Origin: Thalassobaculaceae bacterium
Lineage (GTDB): Bacteria; Pseudomonadota; Alphaproteobacteria; Thalassobaculales; Thalassobaculaceae
Direction: 5' to 3'
Length of the DNA stretch: 52,440 bases
Assembly: GCA_029212785.1 (NCBI GenBank)
Contig: JARGOG010000010.1
Coordinates: 1-52,440 of the forward strand
Made by a program: the position numbers and the translations under genes
Notes under the pieces: generated by a model
What the model was told of the DNA's origin: nothing
The model's database searches: none
Seen by the model: the letters and a program-made list of their open reading frames with translations, nothing else
Shown here: one piece after another, positions 26,322 through 36,437 of the stretch
Layout of the letters: the number at the start of each line of letters is the position of its first letter
Numbering within the stretch: position 1 is the first letter of the stretch

Positions 26322-27638
26322 ATGCAAACCAACTTCACCCTGGCCCAGCTTGCCGATCCGGAGATCGCGACCGCCAACGAGATCCTGCGCAAATGCGTGC
26401 ATTGCGGGTTCTGCACGGCGACCTGTCCGACCTATGTCCTGCTGGGCGACGAGCTCGACAGCCCGCGCGGCCGGATCTACCTGATCAAGGACATGCTGGA
26501 GAACGACCGGCCGGCCGGGGAGCAGGAGGTCAAGCATATCGACCGCTGCCTGTCGTGCCTGTCCTGCATGACCACCTGTCCGTCCGGCGTGCACTACATG
26601 CACCTGGTCGACCACGCCCGCACCCATATCGAGCGCACCTACCGGCGCGCGCCGCTGGACCGCTGGCTGCGCGCCCTGCTGTCCAACCTGATCCCCTATC
26701 CGAACCGGTTCCGCGCCGCCCTGATGGGCGCCTGGTTCGCCCGGCCGTTGGCGCCGCTTGTCGGCAACCTGTTCGGCGGACGGCTGCGGGCGATGCTGGA
26801 ACTGGCGCCCAAGGCGATTCCGGCGCGCTCCGCCATGGACAAGCCGGGCGTCTATCCGGCCGAGGGCGAGCGGCGCGGTCGGGTCGCCCTGTTGCTTGGC
26901 TGCGCCCAGCGGGTGCTGGAGCCGGAGATCAACGACGCCACCATCCGCGTGCTGACCCGCCTCGGGGTCGAGGTGGTGGTGCCGCCGAGTGCCGGCTGCT
27001 GCGGCTCGCTCACCCACCATATGGGCCGCGAGGCGGAGGCCCATGCCAGCGTGAAGGCCAATGTGGATGCCTGGTGGGCCGAGACGGCCGAGGGCGGCGG
27101 GGCCGGGCTGGACGCGGTGGTGATCAACGCGTCGGGCTGCGGCACCACCGTGAAGGATTACGGCTTCATGCTGCGCGAGGATTCTGTCTACGCCGACAGG
27201 GCGGCGGCGATCGCGGCGATCACCCGGGACGTGACGGAATATCTGGCGATGTTGGACCTGCCGGCGGGGGCGGAGAGCGGCCTGACGGTGGCGTATCACT
27301 CGGCCTGCTCGATGCAGCACGGCCAGAAGATCAAGACCCTGCCGGCGGAGCTGCTGACCCGCGCCGGTTTCACAGTGAAGGGCGTGCCGGAGGGGCATCT
27401 GTGCTGCGGGTCGGCAGGCACCTACAACATGATGCAGCCGCAGATCGCCCGGAAGCTCCGGGACCGCAAGGTGGCCAATATCGAGAGTACGAAGCCGGAC
27501 ATCATCGCCACCGGCAATATCGGCTGCATGACCCAGATCGGCGGCGGCACGGCGATTCCGGTGGTCCACACGGTGCAACTGCTCGACTGGGCCACCGGCG
27601 GCCCGGTGCCGGGTGCTCTGAAGGACCGGGCGGCTTAG
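26322..27638 (+). CDS. glcF: Glycolate oxidase iron-sulfur subunit GlcF
   Basis: The 438-residue iron-sulfur subunit. Two ferredoxin-type [4Fe-4S] sites are complete: Cys25, 28, 31, 35 and Cys76, 79, 82, 86. Two CCG domains follow, with SAGCCGSLTHHMG near 227 and LCCGSAGTYNMM near 365, plus INASGCGTTVKDYG and NIGCMTQI. It transfers electrons from GlcD towards the quinone pool. The length is close to the family norm. Last gene of glcDEF, facing lipB across 82 bases. Confidence 0.96.
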   Translation: MQTNFTLAQLADPEIATANEILRKCVHCGFCTATCPTYVLLGDELDSPRGRIYLIKDMLENDRPAGEQEVKHIDRCLSCLSCMTTCPSGVHYMHLVDHARTHIERTYRRAPLDRWLRALLSNLIPYPNRFRAALMGAWFARPLAPLVGNLFGGRLRAMLELAPKAIPARSAMDKPGVYPAEGERRGRVALLLGCAQRVLEPEINDATIRVLTRLGVEVVVPPSAGCCGSLTHHMGREAEAHASVKANVDAWWAETAEGGGAGLDAVVINASGCGTTVKDYGFMLREDSVYADRAAAIAAITRDVTEYLAMLDLPAGAESGLTVAYHSACSMQHGQKIKTLPAELLTRAGFTVKGVPEGHLCCGSAGTYNMMQPQIARKLRDRKVANIESTKPDIIATGNIGCMTQIGGGTAIPVVHTVQLLDWATGGPVPGALKDRAA

Positions 27639-27720
27639 GCGTCATCCCGACCTTCGTCAGGGTGCCGAGAAGGGGAAGTCGTTTCAGAAAGGCCTGGCTC
27701 CGATCGGAGCGACAGTGCCG

Positions 27721-28431
27721 TCACTCCCTGATCGCCATCTCCCCGCCCGCGCCGAAGACCTCGTCGAACGCGCCTTTCAGCGCCTCGTCGACCTCGGTCA
27801 TGCCCACCAGGACGCCGAGATCGACCAGACTGGTCACCCCGTGGCCGGCGATGCCGCAGGGCACGATGCCGTCGAAATGGGAGAGATCGGGCTCGACGTT
27901 GAGCGCGATGCCGTGGAACGTCACCCAGCGCCGCACCCGCACCCCGATGGCGGCGACCTTGTCCTCGCGCAGGGGCTCGCCCCGGTCGGTGCGCCGGACC
28001 CAGATGCCGACCCGGCCCTGGCGTCGCTCGCCTTCGACGCCGAGGCGGTCGAGCGCGCGGATCAGCCACTCCTCCAGCGCGTGGACATAGGCGCGCACGT
28101 CCTGGCGGCGGCGCTTCAGATCCAGCATGACATAGGCGACCCGCTGGCCCGGACCGTGATAGGTGTATTCGCCGCCGCGTCCCGTGCTGTACACGGGGAA
28201 ACGGTCCGGCTGCAGCAGGTCGGCGCCCACCGCACGGGTCCCGCCGGTATAGAGCGGCGGGTGTTCCAGCAGCCATACGGTCTCGGATGCTTCGCCGGCG
28301 TTGATGGCGCCCGCCATCCGTTCCATCTCGGCGACGCCGGCCTCATAGTCGATGGGCGCGTCGGAATGGCGCCAGTCGACGTTGCTCTGGAACACGCTTG
28401 CGGCCTGATCGGAGAGGGTGGCGAGTGACAT
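27721..28431 (-). CDS. lipB: Octanoyltransferase (lipoate biosynthesis)
   Basis: A 236-residue LipB: it moves octanoyl from acyl carrier protein to the lipoyl domains of 2-oxoacid dehydrogenases and the glycine cleavage system. The catalytic Cys192 lies in [14 protein letters not shown] and the catalytic Lys158 in [27 protein letters not shown] and [13 protein letters not shown] are the other conserved blocks. The extra 25 N-terminal residues are normal for alphaproteobacteria. It diverges from the tRNA-Leu gene. Confidence 0.96.
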   Translation of the reverse strand: MSLATLSDQAASVFQSNVDWRHSDAPIDYEAGVAEMERMAGAINAGEASETVWLLEHPPLYTGGTRAVGADLLQPDRFPVYSTGRGGEYTYHGPGQRVAYVMLDLKRRRQDVRAYVHALEEWLIRALDRLGVEGERRQGRVGIWVRRTDRGEPLREDKVAAIGVRVRRWVTFHGIALNVEPDLSHFDGIVPCGIAGHGVTSLVDLGVLVGMTEVDEALKGAFDEVFGAGGEMAIRE

Positions 28432-28478
28432 TAAGCGGTGTCCGCTTCCGGTTCCGTGCGTCGGCCCGAGATCTCAGC

Positions 28479-28505
28479 TTGATTGGGCGGGCGGCTTTTG
28501 CTAAT
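28479..28505 (+). promoter_or_regulatory. Possible promoter of the tRNA-Leu gene
   Basis: TTGATT (28479-28484) and GCTAAT (28500-28505) are 15 bases apart; the -10 is preceded by TTTT. They lie 43 bases before the tRNA 5' end. Moderate match only. Confidence 0.35.
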
Positions 28506-28547
28506 CCCTCACCCTCGCTGCGGGCCGGGGCTCGTAGCCAAGATAGT

Positions 28548-28634
28548 GCGGTCGTGGCGGAATTGGTAGACGCGCAGCGTTGAGGTCGCTGTCCGGTAAC
28601 ACGGGTGGAAGTTCGAGTCTTCTCGACCGCACCA
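28548..28634 (+). tRNA. tRNA-Leu (anticodon GAG)
   Basis: The cloverleaf folds by eye. The acceptor stem is GCGGTCG with CGACCGC, discriminator A and an encoded CCA end at 28632-28634. The anticodon stem is CAGCG/CGCTG around TTGAGGT, with anticodon GAG at 28582-28584. The long class II variable arm has CCG/CGG around GTAACA. The T arm is GGAAG-TTCGAGT-CTTCT. The long variable arm and the anticodon both indicate leucine. Confidence 0.95.
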
Positions 28635-28690
28635 CTATCTCTTTCCTAAATTCAGGATCTGAAGGCGACGTGCGGTTGGGGGGCCGAGCG

Positions 28691-29695
28691 ATGCGGATCG
28701 GTCTTGTGGTCACGGGTTTGCAGCGGATCGACGCCCGCCGGGCGACCTCCGACCATGCCAGCACCCGTCTGCGTGCGCTGATCCCGGCCACCGGCCTCGG
28801 GCGGCGCGGCCACGGCCTGCTGATCTGTTCCGACCGCGACCTGTTCACCGGCGCGGTCGATGCCCATCTCGACGCGCTCGACGTGCTGATCGTCCACAAG
28901 TCCCGTCTCGACCTGTCGGTGAAGCTGGATCTGGCACGGGCCGGCGGTGCCGCCGTAGTCGTCGACCTGTGTGATCACGTCTTCCTGCATCCCATCCTGT
29001 CGGCCTTCTATCCGGCAATCCTGGCCCGCGCGGATCTGGTGACCGCCGCCACCGAAGCGATGGCGGAGGTCGCCGCGGAACATGTCGATCGTCCCATCGC
29101 GGTGATCCCCGATGCGGTGGAGGGCGCGCGCGGAGATGCGGGTCCGGCCGCGGCCGGGGCGGGTCCGCGGTTTCTCTGGTTCGGGCGGTCGCAGAACGCG
29201 GGCGCCTTGCTGGAGTTGCTGCCGGAGCTGGCGTGTTTCTCCGATGCGACGCTGCAGATCGTCACCGATATAGGCGACGGGTTCAGGACGCGGGTCGCGG
29301 CGGCGGCGCCGGCCGGGCTGGCTGTTACGATGACGCCGTGGAACCCGGTCGCCGTCGAGGGGGCCCTGGCCGCTTGCGATCTGGTCGTGCTGCCGGCCGA
29401 TCCCGGACCGCTGCATCGGGTGAAGTCGGCCAACCGTATGGAGCGGGCCCTGTGGGGCGGGCGCATGGTGGTCGCCAGAGCGAGCCGGGTTTCGGAGCCC
29501 TGGTCGGATCTGGTCTATCTCGACAGCGAACCGATCCGGGGAATTGTCCGGGCGCTGGAGGATCGCGGGGCATGGGTGTCGCGCATCGTCGAAGCGCAGG
29601 AGCGTCTGTCGCGCATCCGTTCGGCCGACGCCCTCGCACTCCAATGGGAAGCGGCGGCGGCCGCCGTGCTCAAGACCCTACCGGTTCCGCGATGA
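28691..29695 (+). CDS. Glycosyltransferase-like protein (GT-B fold, probable)
   Basis: A 334-residue protein that looks like a GT4-type, GT-B fold glycosyltransferase. Residues 1-155 form the N-terminal half (MRIGLVVTGL, then DVLIVHKSRLD and VVVDLCDH). Residues 160-320 form the nucleotide-sugar half (PRFLWFGRSQNAGALLELLPEL, TLQIVTDIG, ACDLVVLPADPG). The family Glu-x7-Glu motif is not evident, so the donor and even the activity are uncertain. The ATG at 28691 is chosen over frames that run through the tRNA. It converges with the GSCFA gene, overlapping it by 26 bases at the 3' ends. Confidence 0.65.
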   Translation: MRIGLVVTGLQRIDARRATSDHASTRLRALIPATGLGRRGHGLLICSDRDLFTGAVDAHLDALDVLIVHKSRLDLSVKLDLARAGGAAVVVDLCDHVFLHPILSAFYPAILARADLVTAATEAMAEVAAEHVDRPIAVIPDAVEGARGDAGPAAAGAGPRFLWFGRSQNAGALLELLPELACFSDATLQIVTDIGDGFRTRVAAAAPAGLAVTMTPWNPVAVEGALAACDLVVLPADPGPLHRVKSANRMERALWGGRMVVARASRVSEPWSDLVYLDSEPIRGIVRALEDRGAWVSRIVEAQERLSRIRSADALALQWEAAAAAVLKTLPVPR

Positions 29696-31017
29696 AGGAC
29701 CTGACGAACAGGTCGACCATGCGGGCGATCATGTCTGTGCTGGGGTGGCGGGGATTGTTCTCGCCGTCGTAGAGCCGCCGCTCCAGATGCGCGCCGAGCC
29801 AGCGGAACGCCTCGAAGGACGGCCAGTAATGGACCCCGACCTCGCGCTCCAGCGTCACGTGCTCGATGGCGAGACGGAGCGTCGATTTACTGACGGCATC
29901 GGCGGCGAAGATCGATGTGCGCTCACGCATCGTCGCGATCAATGGAACCGGCGACAGGGTGAAGACGACCGGCACGTCGCCGGCGAGCGCCCGCAGCGAC
30001 CGGGCGATGGCGCGCAGGTTGTCGGCGTTCTCCTCCACCGTGCTCAGGCGGTGCTCGTGCACCTGCGGGTCGAAGATGTCCTGGGGGATGCCGCGCCAGA
30101 ACACGCCGCCGGTGCGCCTGTCCTGCCAGACTTCCGCCACGCCGATGGTGACGACGAAGCCGCCCGCCTGCGCGATCGCCTGACGGAAGGCGTCGCGATC
30201 CTTGTCCGCCTCCCAGCGCTCCATCCGGTTGTCATCCGTCTTCTCGAACGAATACAGCGTGTCGGCGCCGCCGGCCGCCCAGTCGACGAACTGCCGGATG
30301 GCGAAGGTGTTGTTCAGGCCCTCGGGCACCGGAACGTGACCGGACTGGCGTCCGTGGCGCAGCAGATGCTGTCGGATGTGCTGGGCGAAGCACGATCCCA
30401 TCGCGACGATCGGACGGTCGGATGCGATCTGGGGGGGCCTGTGGCAGATAGCCGTGGAAAATATCGTCGCGCAGGACCCGGTCGAGGTCGTCGATCTGCT
30501 GCAGATGCCGCGGGAAGAACCGGGCATGGGTGGTGCGGAAGAAGCGGGGCGCATCCTCCTTGGCACCCGTCTCCATCACGAAGTTGCCGATGATGCCCCG
30601 ATCGTCCCATCCCCAGTCGCTCTTCAGCTTCCAGACCTGCTCCAGGATTCTGCTGTCCGCCGGGTAGGCGCACAGCGCGCGTCGGGCGAAGCGCCTGGCC
30701 ATGGGAAGGAGCTGCTCGGAGAACTTCAGATAGAGCAGGCCCTGCCAGAGGCCGAAGAGCGAGGTCGGATCGGCGACCAGGCAGCGCAGCAGCTCCGTCT
30801 CGAAATTGCGATGGCTTGACCAGCCGCTGTGGACGGCGCCGGCGATACAGAATTCCCGTGCGAGCGGGTGCAGCGGGCCGAGTGCAAGGCCGCGTCGAAG
30901 CTGCCGCTCGAAACCGGCGTGATCGTCCACTACCGCGTGGCCCTTGGCGAGCGCGGCGTAACCCTTGACCCAGTTGTGAGTCCGGACCAGCTGTTTGAGA
31001 ATCGCTGCGCGTTCCAT
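29670..31017 (-). pseudogene. GSCFA domain protein, split by a +1 frameshift at a C7 tract
   Basis: Two frames together encode one protein. The upstream frame from ATG 31017 (MERAAILKQLVRTHNWVKGYAAL) gives a helical, TPR-like first half to DIFHGYLPQAPP, then is out of frame and stops at 30232. The downstream frame continues with QIASDRPIVAMGSCFAQHIRQ, the GSCFA motif, and TIGVAEVWQDRRTGGVFWRG, ending at 29670. The frames switch at a run of seven C on the coding strand (G on the plus strand, 30431-30437); six C would restore one frame of about 448 residues. GSCFA proteins are GDSL/SGNH-like hydrolases of poorly known role, often near glycan genes; the neighbour here is a glycosyltransferase-like gene. 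The shift may be a sequencing error, a true mutation or slippage. Confidence 0.8.
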
Positions 31018-31124
31018 GCCTGCCGCCCTTTTTCGGTTCTTCTGTCGTTGTCCTTCAGACCCCTTGGGCGCTCCTGATCGCCCGTGTAATGTCTGCGCCC
31101 ACATGCGGGCGACTGGAGCTGGGA

Positions 31125-33416
31125 ATGGCGGAAGATCTGAAAGACGCTGCACTCTACTATCATGAGACTCCGGTGCCCGGGAAACTGGCGGTTGTGCCGA
31201 CCAAGCCGATGGCGACGCAGCGCGACCTGTCGCTCGCGTACTCGCCCGGCGTGGCCTATGCCTGCACCGCGATCGCCGAAGATCCGAGCACGGCGGCGCG
31301 CTATACCGGCCGCCAGAATCTCGTCGGCGTGGTGACCAACGGCACCGCCGTGCTCGGCCTCGGCAATATCGGCCCGCTCGCCTCCAAGCCGGTGATGGAA
31401 GGCAAGGCCGCGCTGTTCAAGAAATTCGCCGATATCGACGTGTTCGACATCGAGGTGGCGGAACTGGATGTCGACCGCTTCGTCGAGGTGGTCGCCGCGC
31501 TGGAACCGACCTTCGGCGGCATCAATCTCGAAGATATCAAGGCGCCGGAATGCTTCGAGATCGAGCGCAAACTGCGCCAGCGCATGAACATCCCTGTCTT
31601 CCATGATGACCAGCACGGCACCGCGATCTGCGTGGGCGCGGCGATCTTCAATGCGCTGCGCCTGGTCGAGAAGCCGATGGAGACCGTCCGGCTCGTCACC
31701 TCCGGTGCGGGCGCCGCGGCCATGGCCTGCGTCGACCTGCTGGTGGCGATGGGGGTGAAGACCGAGAACGTGATCCTGACCGACATCGACGGGGTCGTTT
31801 ACACTGGCCGGACGCAGATGAACCCGGTGATCGCCCGTTACGCCGCGGATACGCCGATGCGCACCCTGGCCGAGGCGGTCGCCGGTGCCGACATCTTCCT
31901 TGGTCTCTCGGCGCCCGGCGTGCTGAAGCCGGACATGGTCAGGTCGATGGCCGAGAGGCCGATCATCATGGCGCTGGCCAATCCGACGCCGGAGATCATG
32001 CCGGAAGAGGCCAAGGCGGTGCGCGACGATGCGATCATCGCCACCGGCCGCTCGGACTATCCGAACCAGGTCAACAACGTGCTCTGTTTCCCGTTCATCT
32101 TTCGCGGCGCGCTCGACGTGGGGGCGACGACGATCAACGAGGAGATGAAGATCGCCGCCGTGACCGCGATCGCCGATCTGGCGATGCAGGAGGCCTCCGA
32201 CATCGTCGCCACCGCCTATAGCGGCCAGGAGCTTTCCTTCGGGCCTGAATACCTGATCCCGAAACCGTTCGATCCGCGCCTGATCATGGAGATCGCGCCG
32301 CGCGTCGCCCAAGCGGCGATGGACAGCGGCGTGGCCGCCCGGCCGATCGAGGATTTCGACGCCTATCGCCAGAAGCTGTCGCAGTTCGTCTATCGGTCCG
32401 GCCAGGTCATGCGCCCGATCTTCGCCAAGGCGCGCGAGGAGCCGAAGCGGGTGGTCTTCGCCGAGGGCGAAGAGGAGCGGGTGCTGCGCGCCGTGCAGTC
32501 CGTGCTCGACGAGAAGCTGGCGAAGCCGATCCTGATCGGCCGGCCCGACGTGATCGAGCGGCGCCTGGAGCGCTTCGGCCTGCGCCTCAAGGTCGGCCGC
32601 GACGTGGATGTCGTGGACCCCACCAATGATGAGCGCTACGAGCAGTACTGGCGCACCTATCACGGCCTGATGGAGCGCCGCGGCGTGTCGCCGGACCGCG
32701 CCCGCGAAGTGGTGCGCACCAACGACACGGTCATCGCCGCCCTGATGATGCAACTCGGCGATGCCGACGCGGCGATCTGCGGCACGGTCGGCCGATATTG
32801 GGACCATCTGCGCCATGTCCGGCAGGTGATCGGCACCCGCCGTGGGGTGAACGAACTTTCGGCGGTCAGCCTGGTCATCCTGCCCCAGGGGTCCTACTTC
32901 ATGGTGGATACCCATGTGACACCGGACCCGAGCGCCGACGCGCTGGTCGAAATGGTCGAACTGGCGGCGATCGAGGTACGGGCGTTCGGCCTGGAACCCA
33001 AGGTCGCCTTCGTTTCGCATTCCCATTTCGGATCGTCCGACGAACCGTCGGCCGAGAAGATGCGCGAGGCGGTCGCCACACTGGCGGCGCGGCATCCAGG
33101 CCTTGAGGTCGAGGGCGAGATGCATGCCGACAGCGCGATCTCGGAAGTGATCCGCACCCGCAGCTTTCCGAACTCGCGTCTCCAGGGATCGGCGAACCTT
33201 TTGGTCATGCCGACGTTAGACTCAGCGAACGTCGCGTTTAATCTGATGAAATCGACCGGGCAGGGGCTTTCGGTCGGTCCGATGCTGGTCGGATCCGCCA
33301 AGCCGATGCATATCCTTACTCAGTCGGTGACGGTGCGCGGCATCATCAACATGACGGCGGTTGCCGTCGTCGATGCCCAGGCCCACGCAATGGCGCGGCG
33401 CAAGCCGCCGCAATAG
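31125..33416 (+). CDS. maeB: NADP-dependent malic enzyme (MaeB type, fused phosphotransacetylase-like domain)
   Basis: A 763-residue enzyme that decarboxylates malate to pyruvate. Residues 1-425 are the malic enzyme part: [62 protein letters not shown] and [15 protein letters not shown] (nucleotide binding). Residues 430-763 are a phosphotransacetylase-like domain ([27 protein letters not shown]) that is regulatory, not catalytic, in this family and binds acetyl-CoA. The ATG at 31125 has GGAGCTGGGA before it; the in-frame start at 31089 adds an unrelated tail. mgtE follows 13 bases later. Confidence 0.96.
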   Translation: MAEDLKDAALYYHETPVPGKLAVVPTKPMATQRDLSLAYSPGVAYACTAIAEDPSTAARYTGRQNLVGVVTNGTAVLGLGNIGPLASKPVMEGKAALFKKFADIDVFDIEVAELDVDRFVEVVAALEPTFGGINLEDIKAPECFEIERKLRQRMNIPVFHDDQHGTAICVGAAIFNALRLVEKPMETVRLVTSGAGAAAMACVDLLVAMGVKTENVILTDIDGVVYTGRTQMNPVIARYAADTPMRTLAEAVAGADIFLGLSAPGVLKPDMVRSMAERPIIMALANPTPEIMPEEAKAVRDDAIIATGRSDYPNQVNNVLCFPFIFRGALDVGATTINEEMKIAAVTAIADLAMQEASDIVATAYSGQELSFGPEYLIPKPFDPRLIMEIAPRVAQAAMDSGVAARPIEDFDAYRQKLSQFVYRSGQVMRPIFAKAREEPKRVVFAEGEEERVLRAVQSVLDEKLAKPILIGRPDVIERRLERFGLRLKVGRDVDVVDPTNDERYEQYWRTYHGLMERRGVSPDRAREVVRTNDTVIAALMMQLGDADAAICGTVGRYWDHLRHVRQVIGTRRGVNELSAVSLVILPQGSYFMVDTHVTPDPSADALVEMVELAAIEVRAFGLEPKVAFVSHSHFGSSDEPSAEKMREAVATLAARHPGLEVEGEMHADSAISEVIRTRSFPNSRLQGSANLLVMPTLDSANVAFNLMKSTGQGLSVGPMLVGSAKPMHILTQSVTVRGIINMTAVAVVDAQAHAMARRKPPQ

Positions 33417-33429
33417 AGCACGGTGATTC

Positions 33430-34935
33430 ATGGCCTCTGACGAACGTCCGGAAGAGACCGGTGACCGCGAAGCAGCGGCGAAGGTGCAGGAGTCGAAGCG
33501 CAAGCCCAAGGTCCGCAAACGCGAACTGAAGGCGAAGATCCGCGCGCTTGAGGCGGAGATTGCCGAAACCCGCGAGAACGTGCCGGAAGAACCGCTCTAC
33601 GGCCTGACGCCCCGACTTGAAGCGGCGGTCTTCCGCGCGCTGGAGCAGGACCGTCTGCCGATCATTCCGCGTCTGCTGCGTCCGCTGCACCCGGCGGATC
33701 AGGCCGACCTGATCGAACGGCTGTCGCCGGAGCAGCGCCTGATTCTGATCGCGGCGATGGGCGCCACGTTCGATGCGGACATCCTGGCCTATCTCGACGA
33801 CACGGTCCGCGACGAGCTGGTGGGCGCGCTGGGTGAGGATGATCTGGCCCGCTTCCTGTCGGCGCTGGATTCCGACGACGCCGTCGACCTGTTCGGCGAG
33901 TTGAATGAAGAGGAGCAGGCCCGCATCCTGGCGGCGCTGCCGGCCAAGGACCGGATCTTCCTGGAGGAAGGCCTGAACTTCCTCGAGGATTCCGCCGGTC
34001 GTCTGATGCAGCGCGAGATGGTCGTCGTGCCGTCGCACTGGACGGTCGGGCAGACCATCGACTTCCTGCGCACCGTGCGCAATCTGCCGGACGACTTCTA
34101 CGACATCTTCGTCGTCGATCCCGGCCATCATCCGGTCGGCGAACTCGCCCTGTCGCACCTGCTGCGCTCCAAGCGACCGGTTCGGGTCTCCGACATCATG
34201 CGCCGCGACTTTCGCAAGGTGCCGGTCGAGATGGACCAGGAAGAGGTTGCGCTGCTGTTCCGCCAGTATGGCCTTGTCGCCGCCCCGGTGGTCAGCGGGG
34301 ACGACCGGCTGCTCGGCGTCATCACCGTCGACGACGTGGTCGACGTGATCGACGAAGAGGCGGAGGAGGATCTGATGCGCCTCGCCGGTGTCGGCGAGAG
34401 CGATCTCTACGGCTCGCTGTGGGACACCGCCAGGACCCGGTTGCCCTGGCTTGTCATGAACCTGCTCACCGCGGTCGCCGCCTCGGTCGTGATCGGCCTG
34501 TTCGAGGCGACCATCGAAAAGGTCGTGGCTCTGGCCGTGCTGATGCCGATCGTCGCTTCCATGGGCGGCAATGCCGGCACCCAGACTTTGACGGTGGCGG
34601 TGCGCGCGCTCGCCATGCGGGACATCGACACCCGCAACGCGATGAAGTTCATCGCCAAGGAGACCGTCGTCGGGTCGGTGAACGGCGTGGTCTTCGCGGT
34701 GCTCGTTGCCGGCGTGTCGGTGGCCTGGTTCGGGGATTTCGAGATTGCCTGGATCATCGCCGTCGCCATGGTGCTGAACCTGGTCGTGGCCGGGTTGGCC
34801 GGAACCCTGATCCCGCTTGGCCTGCAGCGCTTCAAGGTGGACCCGGCGGTGGCCAGCGGCGTGTTCCTGACCACGGTGACCGACGTGGTCGGCTTCTTCG
34901 CCTTTCTCGGCCTGGCGACACTGTTCCTGCTTTAG
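33430..34935 (+). CDS. mgtE: Magnesium transporter MgtE
   Basis: A 501-residue Mg2+ channel/transporter. Order: a charged N-terminal extension (1-40), the helical N domain (about 60-190), a CBS pair (about 195-310, ending LLGVITVDDVVDVIDEE), and five membrane segments (about 335-500). VLMPIVASMGGNAGTQT near residue 380 lines the pore in this family. The cytosolic domains close the pore when Mg2+ is abundant. It lies 13 bases after maeB. Downstream is a palindromic repeat (34974-34988). Confidence 0.96.
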   Translation: MASDERPEETGDREAAAKVQESKRKPKVRKRELKAKIRALEAEIAETRENVPEEPLYGLTPRLEAAVFRALEQDRLPIIPRLLRPLHPADQADLIERLSPEQRLILIAAMGATFDADILAYLDDTVRDELVGALGEDDLARFLSALDSDDAVDLFGELNEEEQARILAALPAKDRIFLEEGLNFLEDSAGRLMQREMVVVPSHWTVGQTIDFLRTVRNLPDDFYDIFVVDPGHHPVGELALSHLLRSKRPVRVSDIMRRDFRKVPVEMDQEEVALLFRQYGLVAAPVVSGDDRLLGVITVDDVVDVIDEEAEEDLMRLAGVGESDLYGSLWDTARTRLPWLVMNLLTAVAASVVIGLFEATIEKVVALAVLMPIVASMGGNAGTQTLTVAVRALAMRDIDTRNAMKFIAKETVVGSVNGVVFAVLVAGVSVAWFGDFEIAWIIAVAMVLNLVVAGLAGTLIPLGLQRFKVDPAVASGVFLTTVTDVVGFFAFLGLATLFLL

Positions 34936-34967
34936 CGGCGCCAATGTCGGGTGCCGCAGGCTGAGCT

Positions 34968-34991
34968 CTTCCCGGCCTTGTGCCGGGATCC
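34968..34991. repeat. Intergenic palindromic repeat, copy 1
   Basis: This 24-base stretch matches 46052-46075 at 22 positions. Its core CCCGGC-CTTGT-GCCGGG is an inverted repeat and could end the mgtE transcript. It is followed by more short GC-rich inverted repeats up to 35090. Confidence 0.6.
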
Positions 34992-35093
34992 CGGTTTCGG
35001 CGCGCCGGAGCGCGGGCGATCATCATCCCGCGCTCCAGCCTGTTGCTTCCCTCGACCCCGGCACACAGCCGAGGACGGGACTTCCGGCGTGCC

Positions 35094-36149
35094 TCAGCTC
35101 GTCAGCACGACGCGCCCGGTGATGCGGCCGGCCTTGAGGTCCTGGAGGGTGTCGTAGGCGGCTTCCAGCGGACGGGTCTCCATCGGGATCGGCTTCACCT
35201 TGCCCGCCTTCACCAGTTCCATCAGTTCCTTCAACTCGCCAAGCGAACCGACATAGGAGCCGAGGATCGACAGCGCGCGCATCGGAATGGTCGGCAGGGA
35301 GATGGTCAGTTCGCCGCCATAGAGACCGACGACGACGTAGCGCCCGCCCTTGCGTACCGCGCCGATGCCGACGCTCGACGTCGCCTCGCCGCCCACGGTG
35401 TCGACCACCGCACGGAGTTCGCCGCCGGCGATCTTCTGCAGATCGGCGATCGGGTTCTCCGACGTCTTGGAGTTCAGCACCGCGTCGGCTCCGGTCGCCT
35501 TGGCGGCCTCCAGCTTGGCGTCGTCGATATCGACCGAGATGACGTTTTTCACGCCCATGCCCTTGGCGATGGCGACGGCAGAGAGACCGAGCCCGCCGGC
35601 GCCGAAGATCGCCAGCCATTCGCTGTCGAGCACCGGCATCGCCTTCTTCAGCGCCGAATACACGGTCACGCCGGAGCAGGAATACGGGGTGGCGACGGTC
35701 GGGTCGACGTCACCGATGTCCACCAGATACTTCGGATGCGGCACCAGGCAGTGGGTGGCGTAGCCGCCGTCGCGGAAGATGCCGATCGAACGCATGGTCG
35801 GGCAGTGGTTCTCCTGCTCGGCCTTGCAGGCGGAGCACTCACCGCAGCCGAGCCAGGGGTGGACGAGCATGGTCTTGCCGATCGGCGCGTCCTTGGCGTC
35901 CGGACCGGCGGCGATCACCTCGCCCAGGATCTCGTGGCCGAGGGTGACCGGCAGGCGTTGGCCGCGGGCGATGATGTCGAGCTTCTTGCCGCCGCCGAGA
36001 TCGAAATAGCCGTCGGAGATGTGAATGTCCGAGTGGCACACGCCGGCATGGGTCACGCGGACGAGCACTTCGGAGCCGGTGGGTGTCGGATCCGCGCCCT
36101 CGACCTTCTCGAACGGCTTGCCGGGTGTGACCAGTTGATAGCTGCGCAT
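35094..36149 (-). CDS. Zinc-dependent alcohol dehydrogenase (MDR family)
   Basis: A 351-residue medium-chain dehydrogenase. The catalytic zinc ligands are Cys38 in GVCHSD, His72-Glu73 in TLGHEILGEV and Cys158. The structural zinc site is complete (Cys102, 105, 108, 116 in GCGECSACKAEQENHC). The Rossmann motif GAGGLGLSA starts at 183, and DID after strand 2 (near 206) suggests NAD+ as cofactor. The insertion FDLGGGKKLDIIARG near residue 50 is typical of one alphaproteobacterial subgroup. The alcohol oxidised is not known. GAGGGAGCG precedes the start. Confidence 0.92.
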   Translation of the reverse strand: MRSYQLVTPGKPFEKVEGADPTPTGSEVLVRVTHAGVCHSDIHISDGYFDLGGGKKLDIIARGQRLPVTLGHEILGEVIAAGPDAKDAPIGKTMLVHPWLGCGECSACKAEQENHCPTMRSIGIFRDGGYATHCLVPHPKYLVDIGDVDPTVATPYSCSGVTVYSALKKAMPVLDSEWLAIFGAGGLGLSAVAIAKGMGVKNVISVDIDDAKLEAAKATGADAVLNSKTSENPIADLQKIAGGELRAVVDTVGGEATSSVGIGAVRKGGRYVVVGLYGGELTISLPTIPMRALSILGSYVGSLGELKELMELVKAGKVKPIPMETRPLEAAYDTLQDLKAGRITGRVVLTS

Positions 36150-36437
36150 TGTCGTCTCGCTCCCTCAAGGGTTTTTGATGAGTTTGGATTGTTGATGTGG
36201 TGCCCGCAGTCCGGGCCGACGGCGAGTGCGATGGTGCGAGCGTTTAAACCCTCCACGCGCATCGCGGCGCTCGACATGGGTCCTCCGGATGGACAGGGCG
36301 GGGCGGTCTTACGATTGGCCGGATTTAACAGCATCCGCCGGGGCCCGCGCAAACCCTGGAATTCGACTCGCCGGGCTGATTTTTCTGTTAAGATTTTGAT
36401 AAGAAAATATCGACTACTTTGGGCTTCTATCCTGGTA

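Noticed and set aside
27697-27710. Perfect 14-base palindrome GCTCCGATCGGAGC between glcF and lipB
   Set aside because: It has no loop to form a terminator hairpin and no T-run; a chance or minor site is as likely as a function.
30930-33125. 731-codon open frame antisense to maeB
   Set aside because: Low-complexity Arg/His/Asp-rich translation; it is a shadow of the well-supported maeB frame.
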